Source of the DNA: Coprobacter sp.
GTDB taxonomy: Bacteria; Bacteroidota; Bacteroidia; Bacteroidales; UBA11471
Length of the DNA stretch: 64,000 nucleotides
NCBI GenBank assembly: GCA_017462265.1
Contig: JAFTRN010000042.1
Coordinates: forward strand, 25,768-89,767
Direction of reading: 5' to 3'
The notes beneath the pieces were generated by a model that saw only the letters and a list, made by a program, of their open reading frames with translations, was not told the DNA's origin and ran no database searches. Below are positions 9,817 through 21,400 of the stretch, in pieces (positions within the stretch are counted from its first letter, which is position 1; each line of letters starts with the position of its first letter). The position numbers and the translations under genes were made by a program.

Positions 9817-10554
9817 ATGAAACGTATAGTGATAGTGGGAGCGACTTCGGGTATAGGTATGGAGGTGGCTCGGCTGTATATCGCCGCCGGTTGGCGAGTG
9901 GGTGTGGCAGGACGTCGTGTCGAACGATTGGAACCATTACGTGAACTTGCACCCGACAGGGTTGTTATCGCTCGCATAGATATTACAACCGACGACGCTC
10001 CCGAGGCGCTGATGGCATTGGTCGATGCCGTGGGTGGAATGGATACCTATTTTCACGTTTCCGGAATTGGAAAACAGAATATCACGCTCGATCCCTCGGT
10101 AGAGATGCGAACGATGGAAACTAATGTGTCGGGGTTTACCCGCATGGTAATGGTGGCATATAATTATTTTGCCGAACATACCGGCGGACATATTGCCGTG
10201 GTATCGTCGATTGCCGGCACGCAGGGCCTTGGTGTGGCTCCGGCCTATTCGGCGACAAAACGATTTCAGAATACTTATATCGACGCGCTCGCCCAGCAGG
10301 CACACATACGCAAATTGAATATAATGTTTACCGATATACGACCGGGATTTGTGGCCACCGATTTGCTCGATGGTGATAACCATTATCCGATGATGATGTC
10401 GGTAGAGCCTGTGGCGCGAAAGATTTTCCGAGCTGTCGAACATCGTCGCCGTCGTGCGGTAATCGATTGGAAGTATGGCATATTGGTATTCTTCTGGCGG
10501 CTTATACCGGCTTATATATGGCAACGTCTCCCCATAAAGACACGCAAGAAATAA
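9817..10554 (+). CDS. SDR family NAD(P)-dependent oxidoreductase
   Basis: Short-chain dehydrogenase/reductase of 245 residues. The nucleotide-binding motif GATSGIG near the N-terminus, the NVSG and SSIAG strand motifs and the YSATK catalytic Tyr/Lys pair are intact. Arginines after the second strand (AGRRVERLE) suggest preference for NADP(H). The C-terminal ~35 residues (YGILVFFWRLIPAYIWQRL) are hydrophobic, so it may associate with the membrane. Substrate cannot be assigned. It is a monocistronic unit with its own promoter and strong terminator. Confidence 0.92.
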   Translation: MKRIVIVGATSGIGMEVARLYIAAGWRVGVAGRRVERLEPLRELAPDRVVIARIDITTDDAPEALMALVDAVGGMDTYFHVSGIGKQNITLDPSVEMRTMETNVSGFTRMVMVAYNYFAEHTGGHIAVVSSIAGTQGLGVAPAYSATKRFQNTYIDALAQQAHIRKLNIMFTDIRPGFVATDLLDGDNHYPMMMSVEPVARKIFRAVEHRRRRAVIDWKYGILVFFWRLIPAYIWQRLPIKTRKK

Positions 10555-10592
10555 AATGCAGAAAGCCTCCACAAGGAGGCTTTCTGCATTTT
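10553..10592 (+). terminator. Long-stem terminator after the SDR gene
   Basis: AAAATGCAGAAAGCCTCC (10553-10570) and GGAGGCTTTCTGCATTTT (10575-10592) form a perfect 18-bp stem with loop ACAA. The stem overlaps the stop codon. A/T runs on both sides make it potentially bidirectional, insulating the convergent epimerase gene. The following 124 bp to 10716 are AT-rich with nothing recognised. Confidence 0.92.
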
Positions 10593-10716
10593 ATATAAAG
10601 GTTAAAAATCAAACCACATTAAAAACAAACCAATAATAAATATTATTATCTTAATAATTATCGGCAATGCTATAATAAAAAGTAAAATTTGAATTAACCT
10701 CATATATCAATAGGAA

Positions 10717-11718
10717 TTATATGTTCTCGCAGATGTAGAGGCGGGTTTCGGCACAGAATTCCTCTCCCGGAGCAATCGATTGGAAACCATATGCGTCGGG
10801 GTTTGAAAGGTTGGGCGCGTTGATGGCCCAGGTCTGCGGTTCGGGACAAGCATAGGGCACATTGCCGCCGTTGTTCCAGAAGGTCCAGTATTTGAATTGG
10901 TCATCGACCTCGTAGCATACCGACATACCGCTCTCGGTGTCGGTAACGATAGCGCCGCTGAAAGGCTCGTCGTCGATGAGGAGCGGCTTGTTCACAAGGG
11001 CCCACTCCATAGCATTGTCACAGGGCTTGATGCCGGCTTCGCGTAGCGGTGCGGCGTCGTGATTGAGGGTAAAGACCACCTCGGTAGGCAGTCCGCGCTC
11101 ATTTATCTCCATCAGGCCATCGACCGACATACGCAGGCGATAGTTGTCGGCGTTTCCATCGGCGGTGAAAGGAATGTTTATGGGCGTGTGGAATCCCATG
11201 CCCACCGGCATATTCTCATTACCGAGATTCACAAAGATAGTGGCTTGGTGCAAGCCGTCGCTGTCGAGCCTGAATATCATGTGGCAAGAAAATTCGTGGG
11301 GGAAATTGTGATATATGGCATCGTTTATGGCGTTGCAATAGTACACGGCCTCTACCTCGGCGTAGTCGTCGCCCTCCTCGGTGCGGCATACGGTGAAAGG
11401 TTCGCTCTTGATAATGCCGTGATGATAGTTGTTTTGTGCGGGAATGGTGATGGGGTATTGGTATGTACGCCCCTCGAACGTGTATTTACCATCTTCGATG
11501 CGGTTGGGCGGGAACAACAAAGGCAGACCATAGATTTGCGGACGCTCTTTGAAGTTGGCCATTTCCTCGGCGGTGGGGGTACGCAGTATATTTATACCGG
11601 TTGCGATGTGCTTGAGTGTGACAACATTGGCTCCTACAGAGGGAACCATGACGGCTTCATAACCTCCTGCGGCGAATTGTACGGCAGGCAGACCGTTGAA
11701 ATCGATTTTTTTGATCAT
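10717..11718 (-). CDS. Aldose 1-epimerase family protein
   Basis: 333-residue galactose-mutarotase-like protein, expected to interconvert sugar anomers or bind sugars in the cytoplasm; no signal peptide. Family features are GLPLLFPPNRI, NYHHGIIKSEPF with the His-His region, GFHTPINIPF and the C-terminal glycine/proline-rich segment with a late Glu (PGEEFCAETRLYI). It reads convergently toward the SDR gene. The specific sugar is unknown. Confidence 0.88.
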   Translation of the reverse strand: MIKKIDFNGLPAVQFAAGGYEAVMVPSVGANVVTLKHIATGINILRTPTAEEMANFKERPQIYGLPLLFPPNRIEDGKYTFEGRTYQYPITIPAQNNYHHGIIKSEPFTVCRTEEGDDYAEVEAVYYCNAINDAIYHNFPHEFSCHMIFRLDSDGLHQATIFVNLGNENMPVGMGFHTPINIPFTADGNADNYRLRMSVDGLMEINERGLPTEVVFTLNHDAAPLREAGIKPCDNAMEWALVNKPLLIDDEPFSGAIVTDTESGMSVCYEVDDQFKYWTFWNNGGNVPYACPEPQTWAINAPNLSNPDAYGFQSIAPGEEFCAETRLYICENI

Positions 11719-11805
11719 GGTATAGGGTGTTAATAATTCTCACCCAAATGTATGAATTTTTTTAATCGTAAATATCACTGATGTCGTAAATTTTAGGTTT
11801 TTTCA

Positions 11806-11836
11806 TAAAAAAACGGTTGCACCGGAGTGCAACCGT
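11806..11836 (-). terminator. Terminator after mdh
   Basis: ACGGTTGCAC (11813-11822) and GTGCAACCGT (11827-11836) form a perfect 10-bp stem with a 4-nt loop. On the minus strand it is followed by a run of T. It starts 28 bp beyond the mdh stop. Confidence 0.92.
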
Positions 11837-11863
11837 CGGATATTCTTTCTTGTGAAGTCGAGA

Positions 11864-12793
11864 TTAGAGGTTGAGGGCGGCGTTGGTTTTACGCACGGCT
11901 TCGGCACTGGCTTTGAAGAGGGCTTTTTCTTCGTCGTTGAGTTTGAAATCAACTACTTTTTCCCAACCGGTGCGGCCCAATACTACGGGTACGCCTATGC
12001 AGATGTCGCTTTCGCCATATTCGCCTTCGAGATATACGCTGCAAGAAACGATCTTCTTTTGGTCGCGGATAATCGACTCTACTACGTATGCGGCAGCTGC
12101 GCCGGGAGCATACCAAGCCGAGGTTCCGAGCAGTTTGGTGAGGGTTGCACCGCCTACCATGGTGTCGGCAGCCACTTTGGCGAGAGTCTCTTTGTCGAGC
12201 AATTCACTGGCGGGAATACCTTTGTAGGTAGCCAAGCGGGTGAGGGGTATCATGGTGGTGTCGCCGTGTCCGCCTATTACTACGCCTTCGATTTCGTTGG
12301 GGTTGGCGTTGAGGGCTTTGCTCAAGTAGCATTTGAAACGTGAGCTGTCGAGTGCGCCACCCATACCTATAACGCGGTTTTTGGGGAGACCGGTGGTTTT
12401 CTGTATGAGGTAGGTCATGGTGTCCATGGGGTTGCTTACGCACACGATGATAGCATTGGGCGAGTGGGCCAATACATTATCGACAACCGATTTTACGATA
12501 CCTGCGTTTACACCGATAAGCTCTTCGCGAGTCATACCGGGTTTACGGGGAATACCCGAGGTGATAACTACCACGTCGGAACCGGCGGTTTTGGTATAAT
12601 CGTTGGTTACGCCGTTCACTTTAGAATCGAAACCGAGGAGGGTTGCGGTCTGCATCATATCGAGGGCTTTACCTTCGGAAACGCCTTCTTTGATGTCGAG
12701 TAATACGACTTCGTCTGCAACTTCGTTGAAAGCCAATACATTGGCACAAGTAGCGCCTACGTTACCGGCACCTACAACTGTGATTTTTGCCAT
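11864..12793 (-). CDS. mdh: Malate dehydrogenase
   Basis: NAD-dependent oxidation of malate to oxaloacetate, or the reverse in the fermentative reductive branch to succinate used by Bacteroidales. 309 residues. The Rossmann motif VVGAGNVGATCA, substrate-binding GIPRKPGMTR, NPMDTMTYL and catalytic-His motif GGHGDTTMIPL place it in the LDH-like MDH group. It is transcribed divergently from gapA across a 388-bp spacer and ends in a strong terminator. Confidence 0.96.
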   Translation of the reverse strand: MAKITVVGAGNVGATCANVLAFNEVADEVVLLDIKEGVSEGKALDMMQTATLLGFDSKVNGVTNDYTKTAGSDVVVITSGIPRKPGMTREELIGVNAGIVKSVVDNVLAHSPNAIIVCVSNPMDTMTYLIQKTTGLPKNRVIGMGGALDSSRFKCYLSKALNANPNEIEGVVIGGHGDTTMIPLTRLATYKGIPASELLDKETLAKVAADTMVGGATLTKLLGTSAWYAPGAAAAYVVESIIRDQKKIVSCSVYLEGEYGESDICIGVPVVLGRTGWEKVVDFKLNDEEKALFKASAEAVRKTNAALNL

Positions 12794-12845
12794 AATTCTA
12801 TAAATTAAATGTTGTACAATCTCTTTTACAATATTATTTCGCAGA

Positions 12846-12876
12846 CAAAGGTAGTAAGCTTTTTTGTTTATGGAAA
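12846..12876 (-). promoter_or_regulatory. Promoter for mdh
   Basis: On the minus strand: TTTC (12876-12873), 19 bp, TACCTTTG (12853-12846). This is one mismatch from the Bacteroidota consensus. It gives a leader of roughly 45 nt to the mdh ATG. Confidence 0.65.
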
Positions 12877-13064
12877 AATTTCCGTATTTAATTTTGGTGA
12901 AAAATCAATGAAAAAATGATTACTGAGGGCTTAAAGTTTTTTTGCCATATTACAAATCATAAGGGAAAGGTCTGTTTTGTAAGGTAAAGGTGTCAAAACA
13001 GTATATAAGGTGAAAATTTTCAGGGCGATAGGGAATTTTATGACTTAAATTTTCTAAATAAAAA

Positions 13065-13096
13065 TATGAGAATAAAGATAAAATAGCTACCTTTGC
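13065..13096 (+). promoter_or_regulatory. Promoter for gapA
   Basis: TATG (13065-13068), 20 bp, TACCTTTG (13089-13096); one mismatch in the -33 box. The predicted leader is about 80 nt long before the ATG at 13182. Confidence 0.65.
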
Positions 13097-13169
13097 CCCC
13101 GAAAAATCGAAAGTCGGTATCGACTCTCGAACAAATACGAGAAATAAACGTTATTACATAACCATTTAA

Positions 13170-14189
<1,020 letters not shown>

Positions 14190-14211
14190 TAACTCTTTGT
14201 TATATAGCTCG

Positions 14212-14246
14212 ACCGGCAGCCCCTTGAGGGTTGCCGGTTCTTTTTT
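14212..14246 (+). terminator. Terminator after gapA
   Basis: ACCGGCAGCCC (14212-14222) pairs with GGGTTGCCGGT (14228-14238) with one G:U pair and a 5-nt loop, followed by TCTTTTTT. It lies 22 bp after the gapA stop. Confidence 0.92.
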
Positions 14247-14412
14247 AAGGATATTCACATTCTATAATCTGAAATTGTTGATTTGATATTTATACGTTCG
14301 GGTGGCTTATTGGTTATTTGTTTAGATGTTTGGCGTAAAAGAAAGATTTTGACAACTTATTTTTCATAAGTCGAACTTTTGGATTTGGATATTGCCAGTT
14401 TAGATACAAATA

Positions 14413-14444
14413 TTTGAGATGTAACACTTTTTTACTTATATTTG
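14413..14444 (+). promoter_or_regulatory. Consensus promoter of the SusC/SusD block
   Basis: TTTG (14413-14416), 20 bp, TATATTTG (14437-14444): an exact match to TTTG-N19-21-TAnnTTTG. The expected start of transcription is about 14451, giving a leader of ~24 nt to the ATG at 14475. No comparable promoter was seen within the co-directional genes up to 31.1 kb, so this may drive a very long transcript. Confidence 0.82.
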
Positions 14445-14474
14445 CATGTCTTTTATCGAGAACCTAAACAGATA

Positions 14475-16940
14475 ATGAAAATAATATCTGCCCATAAGAC
14501 GTGGATTGCTATAGGCCTGTTCGTTTGTGCCTATACATTTTCTTTTGCGCAGAATAGTTTGCAAGTACCTCCTTCCGATACCATACCTACATATACAAAT
14601 GTTTCCGACGATAGAGTGTTGTCGGGCGAGGAGTTGCGCAAAGTCAGCATCGGAAACTTGTGGAGCGCGATAGTCGCCCTCGAGCCTTCGCTGTTGTCGG
14701 GTATGGAGGCTCTTTATGGTGATATGCCGGGTATGACGCCGAGCGGGATTGTACAAGGAACGCAAGCGTGGAGTATCGAAGGTGTCGCACAGTCATTCTT
14801 GTTGCTTGTAGATGGGACCGAAGTTTCCGATTATCAATTCTCTTGCTTGAATATCAATGATGTGGAGCAGGTGATTGTGTATAAAAGTCCGGCATCACTT
14901 TCACGCCTTGGCATAGATGGCGGTTGCGGTGCTATAGAGGTGATACTGCGAGAGCCCGAAAAGGGGAAGTTGCGTATAAACTATCTGTTCGATGCTCAGT
15001 TTCAGTCGGCCGATAAGGCGGTAAGACGAGAGTCGTCTTATGCAGGACTGTCGGGGCATAATTGGCTTGATGAGCCGTTGCGCATGGGTTTTGCTCATCG
15101 CCATAAACTCGACATCAGTGGTGGTGACGACTATGTGCGATATAGTTTCTCGGTAGAGGGCGATCCGTCGGGGCAAGGCGTGATGAAAGACGACTACCAC
15201 AAGACGCTCGGACTGAGCAACTATATATCTTATCGAAAAAAGGCGATTTCTATTTCCAATCGGCTCTCCTTTTATCAGACCAAAAACAGTGCTTCGCCTT
15301 ATGGTACATATGATTATTATCGGACACTTTCACCGGAACTGATTCCGACCGGAAACGCGGGTACACCCCTTTCGTTGTTGCCCGACGGCTCGATAAATCC
15401 GTTGCATGAGGTATCGACCGGTAGTTTCAATCGGGATAAAATACATACTATACAAGACCATTTGCGGGTGGAAGTGGCGTTGCCTTGCGACCTATCCCTC
15501 GATGGCGCGTTTACCTTTATCCGGGAAACAGCACGTAACAATCAGTATGTATCGCCCTCGTCGGGCCGTTATGATGATGTCGAGGCCGGAACATATACAG
15601 GTCGTTATGATATAACCCGCGATAATCAATTGTCGTTTGAGAGCGGTCTCGGACTGACCTATGACAAAACTATAAAATCGCATCATATACAGGCTTTGGG
15701 CGAAGTTTCGGTATATAGTAATAAGGTGTATGATGAAACCTATGGTGGGGTGGGAATATCTACCGACCGCATGGCGCATATATCATTTACCAAGAGCTAT
15801 AATATCGAAGAGGCTGCCGTGGCACACCGATATTACAATAGGGATATATCGGGAAGATTGTCGGCCTCGTATTCCTATGCCGATCGTTATGGAGCGTCGG
15901 CAGGGGTGTCGTTTGAGAAATCGTCGTTGTTGGCGAGTGAGTCACGTAGGGCAATATTCTATTCTGTAGGTGCCTATTGGAATATTCATAAAGAGGCGTT
16001 TATGCACGATGTGGCTTTCGATCGACTGACGTTGTCTTTTACCCGAGGTACGAGCGGGGGTGTGGGATTTGACGATAACGCCTATACTGTGACGTACGAT
16101 ACGAATGTGGGTAATGAATATATCTACAATTACTATCTGATAGGTTCGTCGATAGTGATGATGCCTAATAACCGATTGCGTCATTACACGGTGACACGCA
16201 ACAATGTGTCACTTGCGGCGCAATATCGCGGCGTGTCGTTGTCGTTGCTGGGCTATGCCCATCGTACGACCGATATGTCTGTTATCAATCCGTTGCCTTT
16301 GGCGACGGGCTATCCCCACACGTTCGATAATGGCGGTGAATTGACCAATCGAGGCGTGGAATTGTCGGTAGGTGCTGATTTGTTACCCCGGGATAGAGTT
16401 TGGTCGTTATACTCCTATATGAGTCTTGCGCACAATCGTAATTGCATAACGGAACTTCCGCTTTATTTTGCAAACCTTTATAATACTACGCTGGCCGATA
16501 ATTATGCCGGTGTGGTATCAGATTATAAAACACCCTGTTTTTTGCAAGAAGGTCACTCTGTAACGGAGTTGTATCGTCGCGATGAGGCCGGAACCCTTAT
16601 CGCCATAGGTTCTACGTCGCCCAAAATACAGGGAAATTGGGGCATTTCGGCAGCCTATAAGCAGTGGCAAATGAATGTCGTAACGACCTTCTCGGCAGGA
16701 GCGGTGGCCTTCAATCCCGATGCAACATCGCCGGCCGATACGGAATTGAGTAGTAAGGACAATCGGTTTACTTTGCGTACTGTACAAATATCCTATACGT
16801 TTGCCCCGTGGAAAATATCCCGATTGCAGTTATTGGCATCGGGTGAGAACTTGGCGCGATATACCTCGTCGGTGTATGGATTGGGACGTCTATACCCTTG
16901 CGCTCGAACATTTACTTTGTCACTCCGCTTACAACTCTGA
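14475..16940 (+). CDS. SusC-like TonB-dependent outer-membrane receptor, minimal form
   Basis: Outer-membrane beta-barrel transporter paired with the following SusD. The protein is 821 residues from the ATG at 14475; upstream in-frame TTG starts would fall within the promoter. It has a signal peptide (about 1-24, ending SFAQ), a short plug domain (SIEGVAQSFLLLVDGTEVSDYQ, then DVEQVIVYKSPASLSRLGIDGGCGAIEV, equivalent to the A.YG.RAANGVI motif), then a barrel ending in an aromatic/hydrophobic strand (TFTLSLRLQL). It lacks the N-terminal carboxypeptidase-regulatory-like domain and STN domain of typical SusC proteins, and no clear TonB box is seen. It is about 290 residues shorter than the second SusC at 18429. 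Substrate unknown. Confidence 0.88.
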   Translation: MKIISAHKTWIAIGLFVCAYTFSFAQNSLQVPPSDTIPTYTNVSDDRVLSGEELRKVSIGNLWSAIVALEPSLLSGMEALYGDMPGMTPSGIVQGTQAWSIEGVAQSFLLLVDGTEVSDYQFSCLNINDVEQVIVYKSPASLSRLGIDGGCGAIEVILREPEKGKLRINYLFDAQFQSADKAVRRESSYAGLSGHNWLDEPLRMGFAHRHKLDISGGDDYVRYSFSVEGDPSGQGVMKDDYHKTLGLSNYISYRKKAISISNRLSFYQTKNSASPYGTYDYYRTLSPELIPTGNAGTPLSLLPDGSINPLHEVSTGSFNRDKIHTIQDHLRVEVALPCDLSLDGAFTFIRETARNNQYVSPSSGRYDDVEAGTYTGRYDITRDNQLSFESGLGLTYDKTIKSHHIQALGEVSVYSNKVYDETYGGVGISTDRMAHISFTKSYNIEEAAVAHRYYNRDISGRLSASYSYADRYGASAGVSFEKSSLLASESRRAIFYSVGAYWNIHKEAFMHDVAFDRLTLSFTRGTSGGVGFDDNAYTVTYDTNVGNEYIYNYYLIGSSIVMMPNNRLRHYTVTRNNVSLAAQYRGVSLSLLGYAHRTTDMSVINPLPLATGYPHTFDNGGELTNRGVELSVGADLLPRDRVWSLYSYMSLAHNRNCITELPLYFANLYNTTLADNYAGVVSDYKTPCFLQEGHSVTELYRRDEAGTLIAIGSTSPKIQGNWGISAAYKQWQMNVVTTFSAGAVAFNPDATSPADTELSSKDNRFTLRTVQISYTFAPWKISRLQLLASGENLARYTSSVYGLGRLYPCARTFTLSLRLQL

Positions 16941-16946
16941 TGTAGT

Positions 16947-18428
16947 ATGAAAAAAACGCTGTTATATATATTATCCCTGCTGTTGTTGCTTCCGGCCGTG
17001 GCTTGTAGCGATTGGTTCGATGCGCCATCGGATGGTGAAACTATTCCCGACCATAAATATTTCAATGACGAGAACGCCTTTTACAACGCTCTTGTGGGGG
17101 TATATACTCAACTGCGTGATGCCGACCTGTATGGAGAGAATCTCACCTTGGGTATGCTCGAATATATGGGACAAAATATGGTGCCGGGCGACGACGAGAC
17201 TCGCAGTATGAGCGAGTATGACTACGCCTCGTCCGCCGTGCAAGCCCGTATTTCCACGATTTTGCGGGAGATGTATCGCAACATTACCTCGTGCAATAGG
17301 GTCATCGACGAGATAGAGACTACCGATGTCGTGTTTTATAACACCGGACAGAAAGAGATTATCACCGGCGAATTGTATGCCTTGCGTGCAGCCCTGCATT
17401 TCGATTTGGTGCGCCTGTTCCATCCGGCTTATAGTGTAAACGCCTCTTTCGTAGGACTATCCTACGAGACCACTTTCGGTACATCGGTGGGCGCTCCGCT
17501 GACTACAACGGAGATACTCGACCTTATAATACATGATATGACCTATGCGGCGACATTGCTACAAAAGTACGACCCTGTGGTGACGGGAAAAGGCAGCTAT
17601 ATCGCGTCGCCGGGAGAAATCGATAGTCGCACACGCACGTTTTATCTCAATTATTATGCGGTGACGGCTCTGCTTGCGCGTATATATATGTATAAGGGCG
17701 ATTATACCAATGCCTATATATATGCCGATGAAACCTTCAAGCATATTCGCAATCTGGCGACAAACGCGCAGATATTCTACTACGTGTCGCCGGGTAAATA
17801 CATCAGCGACTTCTGCTTCTCACGCGAGCATATATGGGGTATCGCATCACTGCCCGATGGTTTTACAGCACTTTCTGATACCTTGTTTTCCTCTCGCAAG
17901 ATAAGGGTGCGTGCCGATGTGGCGGCGATCTATCCCGATGTGAATGATACCCGTTTCAGAGAGTGGTTTACCCGCCAAAGCGATGCCTCCTATACATTAC
18001 AACACAAGTTTGGCGCGAGCACCCTGCTTACCGACTATGTAACCAATACCAGTGGTACGGCCACCGATCTGCCGGCACGTATTCCGGTTATAAAGATGGG
18101 TGAAGTGGCCCTTATTGCCGCTGAGTCGCTCAATGAACAAAACAATCCCACCGAGGCAGCCGAATGGCTTATCGAGATGCAAAGCTCTAAGCGAAACAGC
18201 ATCGTGACCGAGATGAAGACTGCCGGACAACTGACGGTGGAGAATATACGTGAGGCTATTCGTGATGAGTATCACCGGGAATTTTTCGGCGAGGGTCAGC
18301 TCTTCTATTATCATAAGAGAATGAATGACAAGACTATCTCCTCTTGTGTCGGCGAAGAAATCACAATGACTGCCGACAAATATACATTCCCGATACCGAC
18401 TACAACATACAAGGAGGAGACTGAGTAG
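16947..18428 (+). CDS. RagB/SusD family nutrient-uptake lipoprotein (first pair)
   Basis: Surface lipoprotein that caps the SusC barrel and binds ligand. 493 residues. Signal peptide with lipobox at Cys20 (PAVAC, followed by SDWFD). SusD-type helical repeats follow, including NAFYNALVGVYTQL, ELYALRAALHFDLVRLF, NYYAVTALLARIYMYKGDYTNAYIYADE and the C-terminal YHREFFGEGQLFYYHKRM. It starts 6 bp after the SusC stop and ends directly against the next SusC (18429). Its layout is paralogous to the SusD at 21772. No ligand can be inferred. Confidence 0.95.
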   Translation: MKKTLLYILSLLLLLPAVACSDWFDAPSDGETIPDHKYFNDENAFYNALVGVYTQLRDADLYGENLTLGMLEYMGQNMVPGDDETRSMSEYDYASSAVQARISTILREMYRNITSCNRVIDEIETTDVVFYNTGQKEIITGELYALRAALHFDLVRLFHPAYSVNASFVGLSYETTFGTSVGAPLTTTEILDLIIHDMTYAATLLQKYDPVVTGKGSYIASPGEIDSRTRTFYLNYYAVTALLARIYMYKGDYTNAYIYADETFKHIRNLATNAQIFYYVSPGKYISDFCFSREHIWGIASLPDGFTALSDTLFSSRKIRVRADVAAIYPDVNDTRFREWFTRQSDASYTLQHKFGASTLLTDYVTNTSGTATDLPARIPVIKMGEVALIAAESLNEQNNPTEAAEWLIEMQSSKRNSIVTEMKTAGQLTVENIREAIRDEYHREFFGEGQLFYYHKRMNDKTISSCVGEEITMTADKYTFPIPTTTYKEETE

Positions 18429-21400
18429 ATGAAGACGCGGGCACTATGTATTCTGTTGATAATCTTGTTGGGCGGACTATTCTTCCCGACAGGAGAGGCT
18501 TACGCGCAAAAATACATTTCGTTGTACGTACAAGACAAGCCGTTGGGCGATGCTCTTATAGCTGTGCGTAACTTGTCGGGGTATAACCTATATGTATCGC
18601 CGATGGTCGATGTGGAAAAACCGGTATCGGTGACGGCCAATCATGTGGAATTATTGACACTTCTGAATTCGTTGGACCGCACCCTGTCGTATAAAATCAT
18701 TGACAAAACGATAGTGATTACCCCTAAAAATCACCCCTTATCAGACAACAGATTATATGGTGTGGTGGTCGATGAGGATAATCTCCCGGCCATAGGTGTA
18801 GTGGTGCAGTGTGCCGGTGGCGCGACTGTGACCGATGGCGATGGCCGCTTCGAACTGCCTCTTACAGCCGAGGCCGAAATGTTGTCGGTGTCGTTTATAG
18901 GCTATCGCAAAGAGCGTATATCCATCGATGGAAAACATTTTCATACCATACACCTTGTACCCGAAGCCAATGAGCTCGAAGACGTGGTAGTGACCGGATA
19001 TGCTCCGAAAGCCAAAAACAGTTTTACCGGTACGGCAGTGCAGGTAAAAGGCGAAGAGCTGAGAATGATTAATAACAGCAGTTTCTTTGATGCGTTGAAA
19101 GTCTTTGACCCCTCATTCAAGACGGTCGATACCCGGGGAATGTTTGGCTCGGATCCCAATCATGTGCCGTCGCAAATCGAAATTCGCGGACAAAACAGTT
19201 TCCCCGATATATCGGAAAGCAACCTCAAAACCGAGACCAGCCTGCCTGTCTTTATCCTCGATGGATTCGAGGTGAGCGTGGAAAAAATCTACGACCTCGA
19301 TATGAATCGCATACAGAGTGTGACGATATTGAAAGATGCGTCGGCATCGGCAATCTATGGTTCGCGAGCAGCCAACGGCGTGATTGTTATCGAGAGCAAA
19401 AGTCCCGAGGCCGGCAAATTGCAGGTGAGTTATTCGCTTACAGCCGGTATGCAGATTCCCGACCTTACCTCGTACAACCTGATGAATGCGGCAGAGGTGT
19501 TGGAGTTCCAGCAAGCCGCCGGTGTGTTCGATGCCTATGTGGCAGGACAAGACCCCGGTACTCGCCTTAACTCTTACAATGTGATAAAGAAGGAGATTAT
19601 GAGCGGAACCGATACCTATTGGTTGTCGAAACCCCTTCGTGTCGGACTACAGCATAAACATTCCCTTATCATCGATGGCAGTGTGAACAATGCCGAGAAA
19701 GAAACAGGCAATGTGCGTTACTCGGTAAACTTGGCTTTCGGTCAGAATAATGGCGTGATGAGAGGTTCGGATCGTACGACCTACGAGGCCGGTACCAAAT
19801 TGATATACAACAGCAAAAAGCTGTATGTTACCAATGATTTGCAGTTCAGTATGGTCAATAGCAGTGAGTCGCCTTACGGAACCTTCTCGAATTACACACA
19901 GGCGTTGCCCTATCATCGCGAGAAAGATGAGAATGGCGATTATTACCGCTATCTGTCGTTGGCCAACGTTGCTCCCGCAGGAATGAGTCTGGGTATATTG
20001 GCACAACAGCGCTCGCCAATGTATGAGGCAAAGTATCTCAATTCCTATTCGGTAAAAGAGAATTACAATATCAGCAACCGCACCAGCGTAAATTGGGAAG
20101 TGTTTTCCGACTTGCGTATTCGGGCCAATTTTGCCGTCAATTACGATGTGAATCGCACCGATGCGTTCGTGTCGCCATTGAGTTATACCTATACCAATAC
20201 CAGCGACAACTCATCGACATCGCCGAGCGTATTATATTCCCGGGGTAAATACAGCCTGAGTAATAGTAACTTGTTGGGTTACGATGGCAATATAGTCATA
20301 TCCTACTCTCATTCGTTCGGGGTGCACGATTTGCAGGCGATATTGGGCGGAGAGGTAAGTCAGGACGATTACGATAGCGACGGATATAACCTGACGGGCT
20401 TTTTGGGCGATGCGCTCGACTATCTCTCGTATGGCATACAGTATGAGCTGTACGGCCGTCCGTCGGGTAGTGAAAACTTGGTGCGTAATGCCGGTGCGTT
20501 TACCAATATCAACTATTCATACGACAATCGTTACCTCGTGGATCTTACCGGTCGCATCGATGGTTCATCGGTTTATGGAAAAAATCAGCAGACCGCGCCC
20601 TATTGGTCGGTAGGTTTCAGATGGAACGCGCATAATGAGAAATTTTTGAAAGGTAATGAGATTGTGCAAAAGCTGGCCTTGCGTGCCAATATCGGAACGA
20701 CCGGAAATCAGAATTATTCCAAAAATCAAGCGACCAGTCTCTATACTTACCTTACCTCGGTGTATGGAGGCTATTTCGGAGCGTTGATAACGACCTTGGG
20801 TAATCCCGATTTGAAGGGGCAGCTCACCTTCAATCGCAACATCGGTGTAGAAGGTACATTGTTCAAAAACAAACTCAACCTCGACTTCAACTACTATTAC
20901 AACACCACAGAGGGCAACCTTACCGATATATCCATCGCGCCCTCTATCGGCTTCGACTCGTACAAGACCAATATGGGCAATCTCACCAATCAGGGTGCGG
21001 AGTTCAGCATCAGTTATGTGCCTGTGCGCACAAAGGATATGACACTCAATTTCACGCTGAATGGCGCGCACAATAGCAATAAAATCACGAAAATATCGGA
21101 TACGTTGCGCAAATACAACGAGCAGATAAGCGCCGAGGCCGAGGAGGGTACGGCCAATGTGTTCCTATTCAAGGAGGGCGAGTCGATGAATACTATCTAT
21201 GCCGTACGCAGTCTCGGTATCGACCCCGGAACGGGTAAAGAAATATACCTTACCAAAGATGGCGAGAAAACCTACACTTGGAACTCGGTCGACCAAGTAC
21301 CTGTGGGGGTGAACGAACCGACATTGCAGGGTTATATGGGGGCGAATTTCAGGTACAAAGCTTGGGAGTTGGGCGCTACGTTCAATTACTCATTCGGAGC

